NCBI GenBank assembly: GCA_963585895.1 | Contig: OY757911.1 | Span: 90,841,647-90,905,646 of the forward strand | DNA: 64,000 nucleotides | Reading direction: 5' to 3' | Source of the DNA: Sepioteuthis lessoniana | Taxonomy: Eukaryota; Mollusca; Cephalopoda; Myopsida; Loliginidae | In this document: positions 44,758 through 55,110 of the stretch, in pieces | Layout of the letters: every line of letters starts with the position of its first letter | How positions within the stretch are numbered: position 1 is the first letter of the stretch | The notes under the pieces: model-generated | Databases searched by the model: none | Told to the model about the DNA's origin: nothing | What the model saw: only the letters and a program-made list of their open reading frames with translations | Position numbers and translations under genes: made by a program

Positions 44758-45003
44758 ACTTCATTCTAAACTGAAGCCCCAGTATCATTATGAACCGCTG
44801 CTACGACGAATCACCTGGTTAATTTTTAAAATGTTACAATGGCGAACATCATACGAAGCATTTTGAGCAAAGAAAATTTTTAGCTGTATAACTTAAAAAC
44901 CCACGATAATAATTAAAAAAAAAATCAGAAACAACTTGGGACTTTTCGAATTCGATACGTATCGTTAAATTCATGAGTAAGTAAATCATCATCATCATCA
45001 TGT

Positions 45004-45018
45004 CGCGCTGCCAGCGCG
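45004..45018 (-). other. 3'-terminal hairpin of the LINE, inside the coding sequence
   Basis: CGCGCT-GGC-AGCGCG (minus strand) forms a six-pair stem in the last codons, one codon before the stop. The copy at 7364-7378 keeps the stem with a C-G to T-A replacement. Confidence 0.85.
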
Positions 45019-48000
45019 GATATCCTTGACCCTCTCTCGCCATTTCTCCCTATCATTCATCGCCTCCGGCAGGTCTTCAGGGTTACATCCTGTGTCCTCA
45101 CATAGTTGCTGTATGTATGTTCGTGCTGGTCGTCCCACTCTTGCACATCCATATGTGGGGGTCCACAGGAGTACATCGCTCATGAGCTCGTCCTTGCTTC
45201 TCCAGCAGTGTCCTGCGTGTCTGGTTCGTCGAACTTGTATAGTTTTCGTGATGGGGGGCAAGTGTCCGTATAGTTGGAGTCTCGTGGGGTGTTGTCGCCA
45301 GGACTTGTTTAATACTGCTCTCAACATTCTTGTGTAATTTCCGTCCAGCCTCCTCTCCAGCCGCTTCGTAAGCGTCCATGTGGTGCATCCATATAGCAGT
45401 ATCGACACAACCGCTGCCTGGAAGAAACCGCGTTTCATTTTATCAGTTAGGTCCGACTTCCATATGATCGAGAGCCTATCGATAGCTGTCCATGCCTTCG
45501 TCAGTCGTGTGTCGATGTCTTTTTCGGTTGATGAGACGCTACTTCCTAGGTAGGTGAATTTGTCGACTAGTTTCAGAGAGGCTCCGTCTAGTGTGGCAAT
45601 GTTGCCCGTTTGGTTGTAACACATATATTCAGTTTTGTTTGCATTGACATGGAGGCCAATGCCAGCTGCGGCTCGTTCCAGACTATGCAGTAGTGTCTCT
45701 GCTTGATTAGGCGTATTCGCTAGTATCGCCAAGTCATCAGCGTAGTCGGCGTCCGTGATTGTTTTTGCGGGGTACCTTTTGCTTCTTCTCTTAGTCAGCT
45801 CGAAGCCATTTTCTCTGATTTTGTCGATCGAAGTCCTAAGCACATAGTCTAGACAGATGATAAAGAGGTACGGGGCTAGTGTGTCTCCTTGTAGTACTCC
45901 TGCAACAATGTCGAAGTATTCCGTGTCTCCATCTGGTGAACGTACTTTCACTTTGGTGTTTCTGTAGAGAATCATTATCGCTGCTACTGTTTCTTTTGGT
46001 AGGCCGTATGCTAGTAGGATTTGCTCCATCTTCCCTCTGTGTATGGAATCGAAGGCCTTGGTAAAGTCGACAAATAGTAATGTCGCCTGTAAGTTTTTTG
46101 CCCGAACGCCTTCCAGGATTCTACGGATGGTCAGTATTAGTGAGGTTGTGGATCTATTTCTCCGGAAGCCATTTTGGTTTTTCCTAAGGATGTTGTCTAT
46201 TTTGGGTTCTATGCGGTTTCGTAGTAGGGCATTGTAGATTTTGGCTGCTATGGATGTAAGTGTTATCCCTCGGTAGTTCTTGGCTAGTCCGAGGTCGCCT
46301 TTTTTAGGGAATGGAAGGATGCATCCCTTCGTCCATCTCTCTATCCTATTTTGACTATAGACTGCGTTGCATTGCCGGAGCAGTATATCGTCGAATTGTC
46401 TAGTCTTCCACACTTCTGGGGGGATCTCGTCTAGCCCTGCCGCTTTCCTATTTTTAATTCTTCTGAGAACTGAGTCGAGTTCTTCTTTGGTGAAAGGACC
46501 TAGTTTTACTTCTAAATGCTTGCTAATAATTCTGGTGATGAGTTCATCCGTTATTTCCGGTGGGTTTCCTAGTAGATTTTTGAAATGCTGTTCCCACAGT
46601 TTTACTCTTTCTTGTTGGCTTGCAGCTTTCAATTTTGCTTTGGCTGTGCTCTTCCTTCCACTTACTTCGTTTATTGTTTGCCAGGCTATCCTGGATTGTC
46701 TGTCTTCCACCGAGTCTCTAATCTTATCTATCTGATTTTGTATGTATTCTGCCTGTTCTTTTAGGTATATTCCTGTTAATTGATGTTGTGCCTTTTCTAG
46801 TTCTCGTGCATTTGTGTTTGTTGGGTTCTTTTGATAGCTTTTGGAGGCAGTCTTCACAAGTGTACGTTTTTCTCTGACCGCTAGCGTTTCCCAAGGGGCT
46901 CTATATTTAGTTCTAGATTTTGTTGGAATACACTTTGCTGCCGCCTCAAGGTGTGTTTCTACAAAATTTTTATATTCGTCATTTGGGGTACCTATTTCTG
47001 CCTTCTCTTGTAGTGCTTCGAATCTGTTTCTTAATTCCAATGCATATTTATCTCTAATATCTCTATTGTTGAGTAGGGCCCAGTCATAGTGCTTGGTTGT
47101 CGCTTTACGTGTGGCATTTTTTCGTAGGCTTAGTCGTACTTTGGCCGTAACTATTCGATGATCGGAGGACACACCCTCGAAAGAGGAGTATGCCTCGCAA
47201 TTCATCGCACTGTTTTTCCATTTCCTGTTTATAAGGACGTAGTCTATCTGTGCTTTACTCTTATTCGCGTATGTGTAGGTCCATAATTTCCCCTCCCTTT
47301 TTTGAAAGTTTGTATTGAGGCATGTTAATCTATTTTCTATCTATTTTCTATCTATTAGATGCTGTCCATTCCTGTTTGACGCGTAGTGTAGGCTGTATTT
47401 GTTGTGTCTGTTTTTCCCGATTTGTGCATTCATATCTCCGCCAATGACTAGCAGGTTGTGTTTCGGAATGCTACGTACTAGGGAGGATAGATCTTCGTAG
47501 AAGGTGACTATTTCGTTTTCTTCGCTAACATTGGTAGGGCTGTAGCAGGAGATAATTGTTGCTTTGGGGTTGCCATTAAACGTTGCGGCCATCATCCTAG
47601 GTTGTATTCTCTCAATGCTGTTCAGTGTTTTTAACGCTCTTGGTCCTAGAAGTATTCCCCCCCCTCCTACCGATGCGTTGACAGAGTTTTTCCATGCCGA
47701 TACAGTCACCAGCATCCATCCATTACCAGTTTCGTGATACTTGATATCTTCGGTGTGCGTGTATCGGTGCTCTTGTATGCAAATTATGTCTATCTTATGT
47801 TCTACGGCTGATGCAGTTAGCTCTGATAGTTGACCTATTCTATTTAGGGTTCTCACGTTAAATGTCGCTATCTGTATTGTTTGTTTGCATTTTAGTAGTT
47901 TTTGTTTGAGTTTGAGCTCTGTAGCTGATTTTTCGAACACTGAGGCCAGGGCTCCAACCTCAGCAGGACGCGCCCCTTTTTTACCCGCGGGAAGAGCGAT

Positions 48001-48060
48001 GCGGTTTATGGATCTGGTTTGAGTACGAGTCATGGTTATCTTTCGATGGCTGTTTTTGTT

Positions 48061-48091
48061 CTCATCTATAGAAGCCACTCTTATAGATGAG
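48061..48091 (-). other. Perfect 10-bp hairpin near the LINE 5' end
   Basis: CTCATCTATA (48061-48070) and TATAGATGAG (48082-48091) are exact complements around an 11-nt loop, within the first 20 codons of the ORF. Confidence 0.85.
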
Positions 48092-48183
48092 CAGCAGTAG
48101 TTCCCCGATCGAACTGACAATCCTGAGCGTTAAGCTGCAAGACTCACACGTACATCATGCTGCTTCCCATGTGTACGCGGTAG

Positions 48184-48262
48184 TAAAAAAAAATAAATAA
48201 ATAAATAAAATAAAATTAAAAAAAAAAAAAAAAATTAAAAAAAAATTTTTTTTATTTTTTTT
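48184..48262. repeat. A/T-rich simple tract
   Basis: AAATAAAT units, long A runs, then T runs, adjoining the LINE 5' end. Confidence 0.9.
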
Positions 48263-49575
48263 TATTTTACGTTTTAACTTAGTTAAAGTCCAGGACTGCT
48301 GGATGTTAAAATTCAAAGAAATTTTGGGGTATATTTCATGGTCATCTAGTGGGGTGGACAGAGAGAGAGAGAGAAAGAAAGAGAGAGGAGGAGTCAACTC
48401 TTTTATGGCTTTCGTCTTTAGCACGTGTTAGACTACATTTGAGGTGTTTTGGATTTTTTTTTCTTCTTCCTTTCTTTTCATTGGGGGGGGGGGCAATTTT
48501 GGGGGTTTTCTTTAGCAAATTTAGAAGTTCGTCTTCCAAAAGTAAAGTTTTTCCTGAAAATTAAGTCGCATAAGTCTTCATTCTTCATTTAAACAACACA
48601 GAATACAGCTGAGATTTAAGACATTACAATTTTAAATCAAATGTGCATTTTTAAATGAATAGTTTAGTAGAATAAATTTACTGACCTCTGTGAAAAAACT
48701 TCTGGAAACGGAATCACTTCCAAACGTATGCATACTAAATAAATAAATAAATAAGCTAACAACTTTATTAAAATGAAACAATTACGATTGTTTGTCTCCA
48801 TCGTATAGTTATATCGTAATAATATATAATAACTGAGTTCCCTCTCTCAAAAAGAAAAAACAACACAAACTAACAAACAAACAAAAGGCCCAAACAAACA
48901 AAAAAATCACTCGGTCGCACGACTGACGTCACTCTTACCGATCTCTTCCCTTCTCTCTCTTTCTGACTCTCCTCCTACTTCAACCATCTTTCTTTCTTTC
49001 TTTTTTCTTTCTTTCTTTCTCCCACTAACTCAGCAGAAAAGAGTATTCTCTTACAAAGCTCACCCCATCTTGGTTTTACTCTCTCTTACACTCCCTCATT
49101 CAGCTCATATATTTTCCCGCGCACACCCTCTATAGAACTCTACTCGCTCTCCATCTCCATCCTTCGTTATCTCTATATCGTGTCAGCCTTCACTTCATTG
49201 TCACAACTCGAAATCACGTGATGTTGGATGAGTTATGACCGGATGAAGAGGTCGTAAGCTGAAATTCGGTAGGACATATTTCCTTTTTCTTTCAATTTAT
49301 TTAATCTTTTCCCCTTTAGACTACATTGGATAGAATAAACAGAGAAACGACTACAACGATAGCAATTCCGTGAGGTACTTGTATTTAATTTTGATTATAG
49401 GATGGGACAGCGAATCGTATAAGGTTTGAGATAGCTTTCTTCGTCATGATAAAAAAAACAACAAAAAAAAAAAAAACAACTTTTATCTTACGCAGCTAAT
49501 CTTGTGACAATGACTAAGGTTATTGAGTGTAATGACAAGTTAGAGTTCACATACAATAAAAGTAGGAAGAAACTG
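48263..49575. other. Unassigned interval with several low-complexity tracts
   Basis: GAGA tract at 48358-48388, a run of G at 48483-48492, CT/TTTC-rich DNA at 48950-49030. GGATGAAGAGGTCGTAAG then CTGAAATTCGG (49232-49260) faintly resembles the F/G hairpin module. No gene recognised. Confidence 0.4.
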
Positions 49576-49601
49576 ATATATATATATATATATATATATA
49601 A
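49576..49601. repeat. (TA)n microsatellite
   Basis: About 13 TA units. Confidence 0.95.
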
Positions 49602-49803
49602 AACTCATTTGTTAAAATGATGGTTTGAAATATTTTACATGTTTTATATAATTAATAATTGATAGCAGTAAATAAAAAGCAAAAACCAACAAACAAATGC
49701 AATAATTAAGAGAAAGTAGGGAAGAAACAATAAATATATACACTCCCTTTAAACTCGTACATCCATCATTAATCTAAGCAAGAGAATTTGAGAAATAAAA
49801 AGG

Positions 49804-49805
<2 letters not shown>

Positions 49806-49880
<75 letters not shown>
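49806..49880. repeat. Long (TA)n microsatellite
   Basis: About 37 TA units followed by a TG-rich stretch. Confidence 0.97.
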
Positions 49881-49883
<3 letters not shown>

Positions 49884-50754
49884 GTGTGTATCTGTGTCTG
49901 TGTGTGTATATATACCGAGTGTTTGTGTACCACAGCGCAAGACACAGAATAATGATCAAAAACGAACCATTTGTAAGCATATCCTAGCCTAATTCTATTT
50001 TATGACAACGAACTGTTACTGTATGTTATAGAAGGAAGTAGAATCATTACTACTTCTGTGAAAAATCTACTACTACTACTACTACTATTACGACGACTGC
50101 TGCTGCTACTTCAACTACTACAACCACTATTAAAGACTTACAAATTTCGCCCGGTCGTTGCTATCCCACTTATCCGAGGTTGTACGAGATTATTTTCCTT
50201 AATTTTATAGCTGAGACTTATCAGTAATCTCTCCCCTTCAAACTAGTCGAAAGCTTTACAGTTTTACAAAAAATTCTGCAGTAAATAATACTCTTCATTG
50301 AATGAATACATAAAATTGTTTGAACTACTACAACAGCTATTACAACGGCTACTACAACTGGATGTGAATAATATCATAATTGGTGTTATTAAACGAATCG
50401 CGTACCAAATGTGCAATGTAGTATCGTTGTGACTACAACTGAACATTTCCAACCTCAAGTACTGAATGACATCGGTGACAAGATAGAAACTGCCAAAAAA
50501 AACTCTCCATAAGAGAACGTTCTTCTGTAGCCAATACCCACTTTTCTCTCCCTTCTTAATTCTTTCTTTAGCTATTGTTGTTGTTTGACCCTCTTCTTAA
50601 AAAATCTTCTTACAAACCTTTGATGTTATTTTCGAAGGCAATTTCTACCTCGTTATTTGATATTAATTATTGTATTAAATTTTTTCGGAAAATTAATTTC
50701 GCTGGAGAAATAACTAGACTACGAGTGAACACGTTGGGTTTCCATTGTAACAGC
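49881..50754. other. Unassigned interval with imperfect trinucleotide tracts
   Basis: (CTA)n and (CTG)n-like runs at 50067-50130 and CTACAA-type runs at 50320-50360. No gene recognised. Confidence 0.45.
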
Positions 50755-51330
50755 GGTCCATGATGATACTGATGTTTCTTTTAAGAAGAAAACAACAATA
50801 GCAAAAAAAGCAACAACAAAAACAAAAACAAAAGCAAAAACCATGAAGAGTTCTAATTAGAAATTATATCGAGAATTTGGTCAGGGTCCATGATGATACT
50901 GATACTTCTGTTTAGAAAAAAAAAAACTATAAAGAGTAACAATTAACAATTTCATTGTTTTCTCCGTTATATCGAGAACTTGGATGCGGTCCAGGATGAT
51001 ACAGATACTTCTGTTTAAAAAAAAATTAGGTGATTATTATGTTCCGTCTCTTTGTTTAATGGCATATGAACATTCATGGTTTATTTAATGCCAAAGCTAT
51101 CCTTGTACAAGAACAGAAGTGGTACTATTTAATCCATAACTGGAAGAGGAGAAATGGGGGTTCATACCTTTTCCAAGGGTATTAGTCTGGGAAGTGAACG
51201 TATTAGCCCAATTGGAGTTCGAACTCGCTTACTACGATGTCATCGTCCAGCACGTTAGCCACCACGCCACTATTCTAATTAGTAATTTCCAAGTTATCTC
51301 CATTATATCAAGAACTTGGATGAGTAAAAA
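50755..51330 (+). repeat. Minisatellite of about 100-130 bp units, split by a D SINE
   Basis: GGTCCATGATGATACTGAT, GGTCCATGATGATACTGAT and GGTCCAGGATGATACAGAT begin near 50756, 50886 and 50990, each with CTTCTGTTTA-like sequence after it and TTATATCGAGAA-TTGG before the next. The fourth half-unit follows the D SINE at 51278-51325 (ATTATATCAAGAACTTGGAT). Confidence 0.85.
51033..51275 (-). mobile_element. SINE family D
   Basis: Tail ATGGCATATGAACATTCATG, D body, and the head complement of GGAGTTCGAACTCGC and CACCACGCCAC. Inserted in the minisatellite. Confidence 0.9.
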
Positions 51331-51417
51331 TGACTAAAAAGACTCCATAACTCAGTTGCAAATTGTTTTGTTCTCAAAGTTAGAGAATTAAAAAGAATCG
51401 CTCTAATAAACTCCCTC

Positions 51418-51650
51418 TATGAGGTGCCATTTTCTGTATTACAGTTACGTACATACATGCAAAGAAATATAATAAAAATTATAATAGTCATTTTCTTTGC
51501 TTAGTTTAATGGCACAAGGTTGTAATAATGAACATCCAGAGAGAATCGAACTGCTAGCACGACTTGTTGACCATTACACAATGAGAATTATAGTAATATA
51601 TCAATAATGATTTATTCCCATTTTTAAAAGTTATAAATGAGAGAGAGAGA
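51418..51650 (+). repeat. Diverged duplication, unit 1
   Basis: GTGCCATTTTCTG, TACATACATGCAAAGAAATA, ATAATAGTCATTTTCT, an E SINE (51497-51588, minus), then ATGAGAATTATAGTAATA and TTTTAAAAGTTATAAATGAG. The same order occurs at 52080-52620. Confidence 0.8.
51497..51588 (-). mobile_element. SINE family E inside duplication unit 1
   Basis: GCTTAGTTTAATGGCACAAG at its 3' side and GTTGACCATTACACAATG as the A-box complement. Confidence 0.7.
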
Positions 51651-51699
51651 AAGAGAGAGACTGACAGACAGAGTAGAGGAATTTAATGTCATCGACACT

Positions 51700-52055
51700 T
51701 AAGATGGCCCCTCACTGGGCCTTAGAATACGTTAAGTGTGTTTCCTTCAGAAGGGTAAGATCCCTCCCCATAAAAATTGTGTCCTAGGTATATGACTGAG
51801 GAGTGTGGAGTACTCCTATATTCCTATTACTCCCAGGTCTTCTCTTGACCCGTCAGAGTCTCATGTATAGGTCAAATAAGTCAGCGAATTATTTCAATTA
51901 GATAGGTCTACTTGATATATTACACTGAAAAAAAAAATCTTAATAAACAACTACACAAAAAAAATGCAAATACATATGTACAAAGTACGTGATTCCGTAA
52001 CCTCTTGGCATACAGTAACCCTAGGCGGGTTGACATAGCGTTAAACTCAATCAGA
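51700..52055 (+). mobile_element. SINE family A2
   Basis: Shortened head (GGGCCTTAGAATACG, AGAAGGGTAAGATCCCTCC), one monomer, pre-tail AATAAACAACTACAC, and a tail with a perfect inner stem AACCC-TAGGC-GGGTT (52017-52031). Confidence 0.85.
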
Positions 52056-52079
52056 CACAATGAATCTAATAACTTCTCG

Positions 52080-52620
52080 CTATGCTGTGCCATTTTTCCA
52101 AGTGTACCGTTTCGTACATACTTGCAGAGAAACATAATGAAAGTTATAGTAGTCATTTTCTGAGCTTAGCTAAGTGTGGCACCAGGCCAATATCATGGAG
52201 CATCAATGAGAATCGAATTCGTTTACAATGGTGATCTTGCCCAGTCGCCTGGGGCTGTAGAATACACGGACTGCTCCTCTGCAGAGGAGTATGACCCTTC
52301 CTCAACGACTGTCCTGGATATGACACTAAACAATCTGATGGTGAGGTTCCAGTGATGCTGGAGCTTTGGGGAATGCGGTGAACCTCTCTTTTGCCATCTT
52401 TCCCTGGTCCACTCTGGCCCGGAGGTATGAAACCCCTTATCCCCCCACCAGCTATGAGTTAAATAGTATCATTACTATTCTACAAGGATGGCTTCGGCAT
52501 TTAATAACCCACGAAAATTGATATGCCATTAAAAACAAAGAAACCATGGAGGCGCCCATGAGAATTATAGTAATACTTCATATTCATCTTTTAAAGTTAT
52601 AAATGTGAGTTAGAAGAAAA
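52080..52620 (+). repeat. Diverged duplication, unit 2
   Basis: Matches unit 1 on both flanks and also carries an E SINE (52160-52240, minus), but is enlarged by the chimeric SINE at 52243-52548. Confidence 0.8.
52243..52548 (+). mobile_element. Chimeric SINE: A head joined to D 3' half
   Basis: 52243-52422 is an A head (GCCCAGTCGCCTGGGGC, CTCCTCTGCAGAGGAG, CCAGTGATGCTGGAG). At GGCCCGGA it switches to the D body (GGTATGAAACCCCTTATCC) and ends with the shared tail. The switch falls before the A monomers. Confidence 0.85.
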
Positions 52621-52699
52621 GAATTTTGTGCTATCAGCACCTCGGTTCGAATACGTTGGAGAAAACATATAACAGGATCGTAAATCGTAATTTATATAT

Positions 52700-52805
52700 T
52701 CACCAAGCCTTCTGCGCGTCTAGGATGCGACTCAAAGTAATTTTCCAAGTTTTCCTATTCCTAGATTGGTTGCCAAACCAAGTATACAGATTCTAGCCTA
52801 CCCTA
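52700..52805 (-). mobile_element. SINE family B, worn fragment
   Basis: AGTTTTCCTATTCCTAGATT, GGTTGCCAAACCAAG and TCTAGCCTACCCTAC match the middle of B in minus orientation. Confidence 0.6.
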
Positions 52806-52869
52806 CATTTGCAATGTATGTATACATTTACACATTTAAAAAAAATTCGGACGCTGATCAAATATTATA

Positions 52870-53400
52870 ATCTTGCCCAGTCGGCTTGGGCGGTAGAATA
52901 CACCGACTGCATTTCTGCAGAGGAGTAAGACCCTCCCTCAACAAGTGTCCTGTATATGACACTAAACAATATGATGGTGAGGTTCCAGTAATGCTGGAAC
53001 TTTGGGGAACGCAGAGCATCCCTTCATTGCCATCACTTCCAGGTCCACACTGGCACGGAGTGGTAGCACCTATGAGTCAAATAGAAGTAAACTGCATTTG
53101 AAATAGAATTGTTTTTCAAATTGAAACTGTACTTACGCTGAACTGAATGGTTTGAAATAGAACCGTTTTGACATTTGACAGTGTGTTAACAAAAACTATT
53201 CTTATACTAAACTGAATCGCTTAAATTAGAACTGTTTGACTAAACTGAATAGCTTGAAATAGAAATGTTAATGACAATTAAACTGTGTACTTATGCTAAA
53301 CTGAATTGTTTGAAATAAAATTGTTTATTTGTATACAAATGGATTTGGCATTAAATAACCTACAAAGGTTGATATGCCATAACAAACAAACAAACAAACA
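52870..53400 (+). mobile_element. SINE family A, full length, best tail
   Basis: Head 52873-53085, monomers 53090-53330, tail with outer stem TGGCAT (53346-53351)/ATGCCA (53374-53379) and inner stem AACCT (53357-53361)/AGGTT (53366-53370), ending in an AACAAACAAAC run. Confidence 0.93.
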
Positions 53401-53692
53401 CTATAATCATTTTTTGTATTTCGAATATAACGTTGATACTCATTTTGGGGAATGTTTGAGGTTAGTCGTTTTATGAATGACAGAAACTTTCTCACTATTA
53501 CGCTCCAACCCTGTTATTTAACGAATAAACAAGTGGCTCGACGTTGGGACAAAAATAATTGGATTTAAGGAGACTGGTTCAAAAGTGTCTTTTTGCAGAC
53601 ATGATCATAACTGAAGCATAATTCACCGGTCCACAAATTTGCGCCAAGTTCACTCTACTGACGGAATAGTGAATAAAAGAGTTTTTTCTACA
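53401..53692. other. Unassigned interval
   Basis: Nothing recognised. Confidence 0.4.
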
Positions 53693-53915
53693 GGAGGGTC
53701 TCTGTAACATAACCACTAGACTGCGACATCGTAATAAGCACGTTTGAATTCAAATTGCGCTCTTACGTTCACTTTTTGACAGTTACCCTTGAGAAAAGTA
53801 TGTACTCTTTTGTCCTTCAGATTTTGGTTCAATAGTATCAGTACTATCCTTCCACAGGGATGTTTTGCGCATTAAATAACCCAGGAAGGTTAACAAGTCA
53901 TTAAAAACAAAGAAA
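53693..53915 (+). mobile_element. SINE family D
   Basis: TCTGTAACATAACCACTAGA head region, GTTTGAATTCAAATTGCGC, D body, tail GCATTAAATAACCCAGGAAG then TCATTAAAAACAAAG. Confidence 0.85.
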
Positions 53916-54194
53916 AAAGATTTTTGTAGACGTGCTCTTATTCAACTATTAGTGACTGTACCTTGGTTTGCTATTATACTGAATCAGGCCCTAGCACAAA
54001 AGTGGGGTAATCCAACCCAGCCTTATAAGAAGGAAGGCATGATCGCCTAGGACAGAATCGTCACAATTAAATTTTACGCATACATAGAAACATGTGTCAA
54101 CAGCCGAGCCGCTGGGAAAATATAAACGCAGAAAACACCAAAGCTGTTAAGTTTATTGATAGTAATTCTCAGTCATCTACTACAAAATATAAGG

Positions 54195-54295
54195 CGTCTC
54201 GCTCATCTTTCAGGCCATTGCCAGTAAGTTTGATTCGAACTAGGTGACGCATAATTTTGGCCTTGTGTTAAACCAAGCTTAGTAAATAACTACGA
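54195..54295 (+). mobile_element. SINE family E, diverged
   Basis: AGTTTGATTCGAACTAGG (B box), GGCCTTGTGTTAAACC, AAGCTTAGTAAATAAC. Confidence 0.65.
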
Positions 54296-54944
54296 CCATA
54301 AGAAGTAAATTGAAACAAAAAACAAAACAAAACAAAAACAAAAACACCCCCCCACTATTTTTAAAAGTTATCCCATCGTAACAAATTTAGACTGAAATCC
54401 TTGCTTTATTTGGCATATGTGCTCAGTGTCAGAATCTCATATACCAGAATCTCATATACGGGCTGAACAATTTTTGCCCTTATTCTGACAAGCATGAGGG
54501 TTCCCCCAAGAAACTTGATTTTGTCTTAAATTTCACTCATCCTTTCTTGCATGTTGTTCCCACCAGATAAGTGTTTTTGCATTTTGAGGGGCTTAAATAC
54601 AGTACGGCAATACTTCATTTGCGCCCTCAAAAGACGGACTGGCGACGGAATCAACATTTTTTGTGACGACTACGCATGAGTATCAATTCGTGCGTCACCC
54701 TTAACTATAAAACGACTTAGTGTCAAATCTGACTTGTTGGGAAGTCCGATAAATACCAATACAATACTTCATACGTCAGTTGTAGATATGCGTGATTGTA
54801 CTTGGAACGTTTTTACTCAGGTTGAAGAAGAGAAGCCATGTGATAAGCCGGTCTTTGAGTTGTGAAATAATAATTTCCTCATTCTTCATCCGTCTTATAA
54901 GACACTCCCCCTCCCTCAAAAAAAAAAAAAAAAGAAAGAAAGAA
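54296..54944. other. Unassigned interval
   Basis: A 15-bp direct duplication, CAGAATCTCATATAC, at about 54431 and 54446, and A-rich runs at 54315-54345 and 54918-54945. Confidence 0.45.
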
Positions 54945-55110
54945 AGGATTTTCTGGATATGTTCCTAAACAACAATTCTGGAACTCAGGGAAGTATGGAG
55001 TCATCTGTTAGCTATCATTACTCTCAGGTTCACTCTGACTAAGAGTGGTGGATATTTATCCGTGCCACCTACGAAATAGGATTTGACGCAAGGTCTTTTT
55101 TATAGTGGGG
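54945..55110. mobile_element. A2 head fragment (+) adjoining a B tail fragment (-)
   Basis: TTTTCTGGATATGTTCCTAA to CTCTGACTAAGAGTGG is A2-like; GGATTTGACGCAAGGTC at 55080 is B-like. Confidence 0.5.

Larger units (their letters stand above)
44998..48120 (-). pseudogene. APE endonuclease - reverse transcriptase polyprotein, one in-frame stop
   Basis: One frame of 1,041 codons runs from the ATG at 48120 to the TGA at 45000-44998, broken only by a TAG at 47343-47341. N-terminal part: apurinic-type endonuclease with TFNVRTLN (Asn88), CIQEHR (Glu117), IGGDMNAQIG (Asp229, Asn231), and beyond the stop SSDHR (the catalytic Ser-Asp-His). C-terminal part, numbered from the Met at 47205: fingers NYRGITLTSIAAKI (310-323), motif A LLFVDFTKAFD (Asp380), motif B AGVLQGDTLAPYLF (435-448), and YADD (488-491). 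After these come the thumb and a cysteine/histidine-bearing tail (RRTRHAGHCWRS). The TAG lies in a short direct repeat, ATAGATAGAAA, twice in tandem, so local slippage may have produced it. Otherwise it looks intact and recent. RTE assignment rests on size, single ORF and short repeat tail. Confidence 0.92.
44985..48183 (-). mobile_element. RTE-like non-LTR retrotransposon, near full length
   Basis: About 3.2 kb, the usual size for RTE-type LINEs. The minus-strand 5' end lies near 48183, next to an A/T tract; the 3' end is (TGA)n at 44985-45000. A single long reading frame fills almost the whole element. It is visibly GC-richer than its surroundings, and at least six older, shorter relatives occur in the window (7342, 19055, 21606, 24545, 27985, 42345). 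No target duplication was identified with confidence. Confidence 0.9.

Noticed and set aside
45879..47089. Plus-strand frames across 45000-47100
   Set aside because: Shadows of the RTE-like polyprotein.
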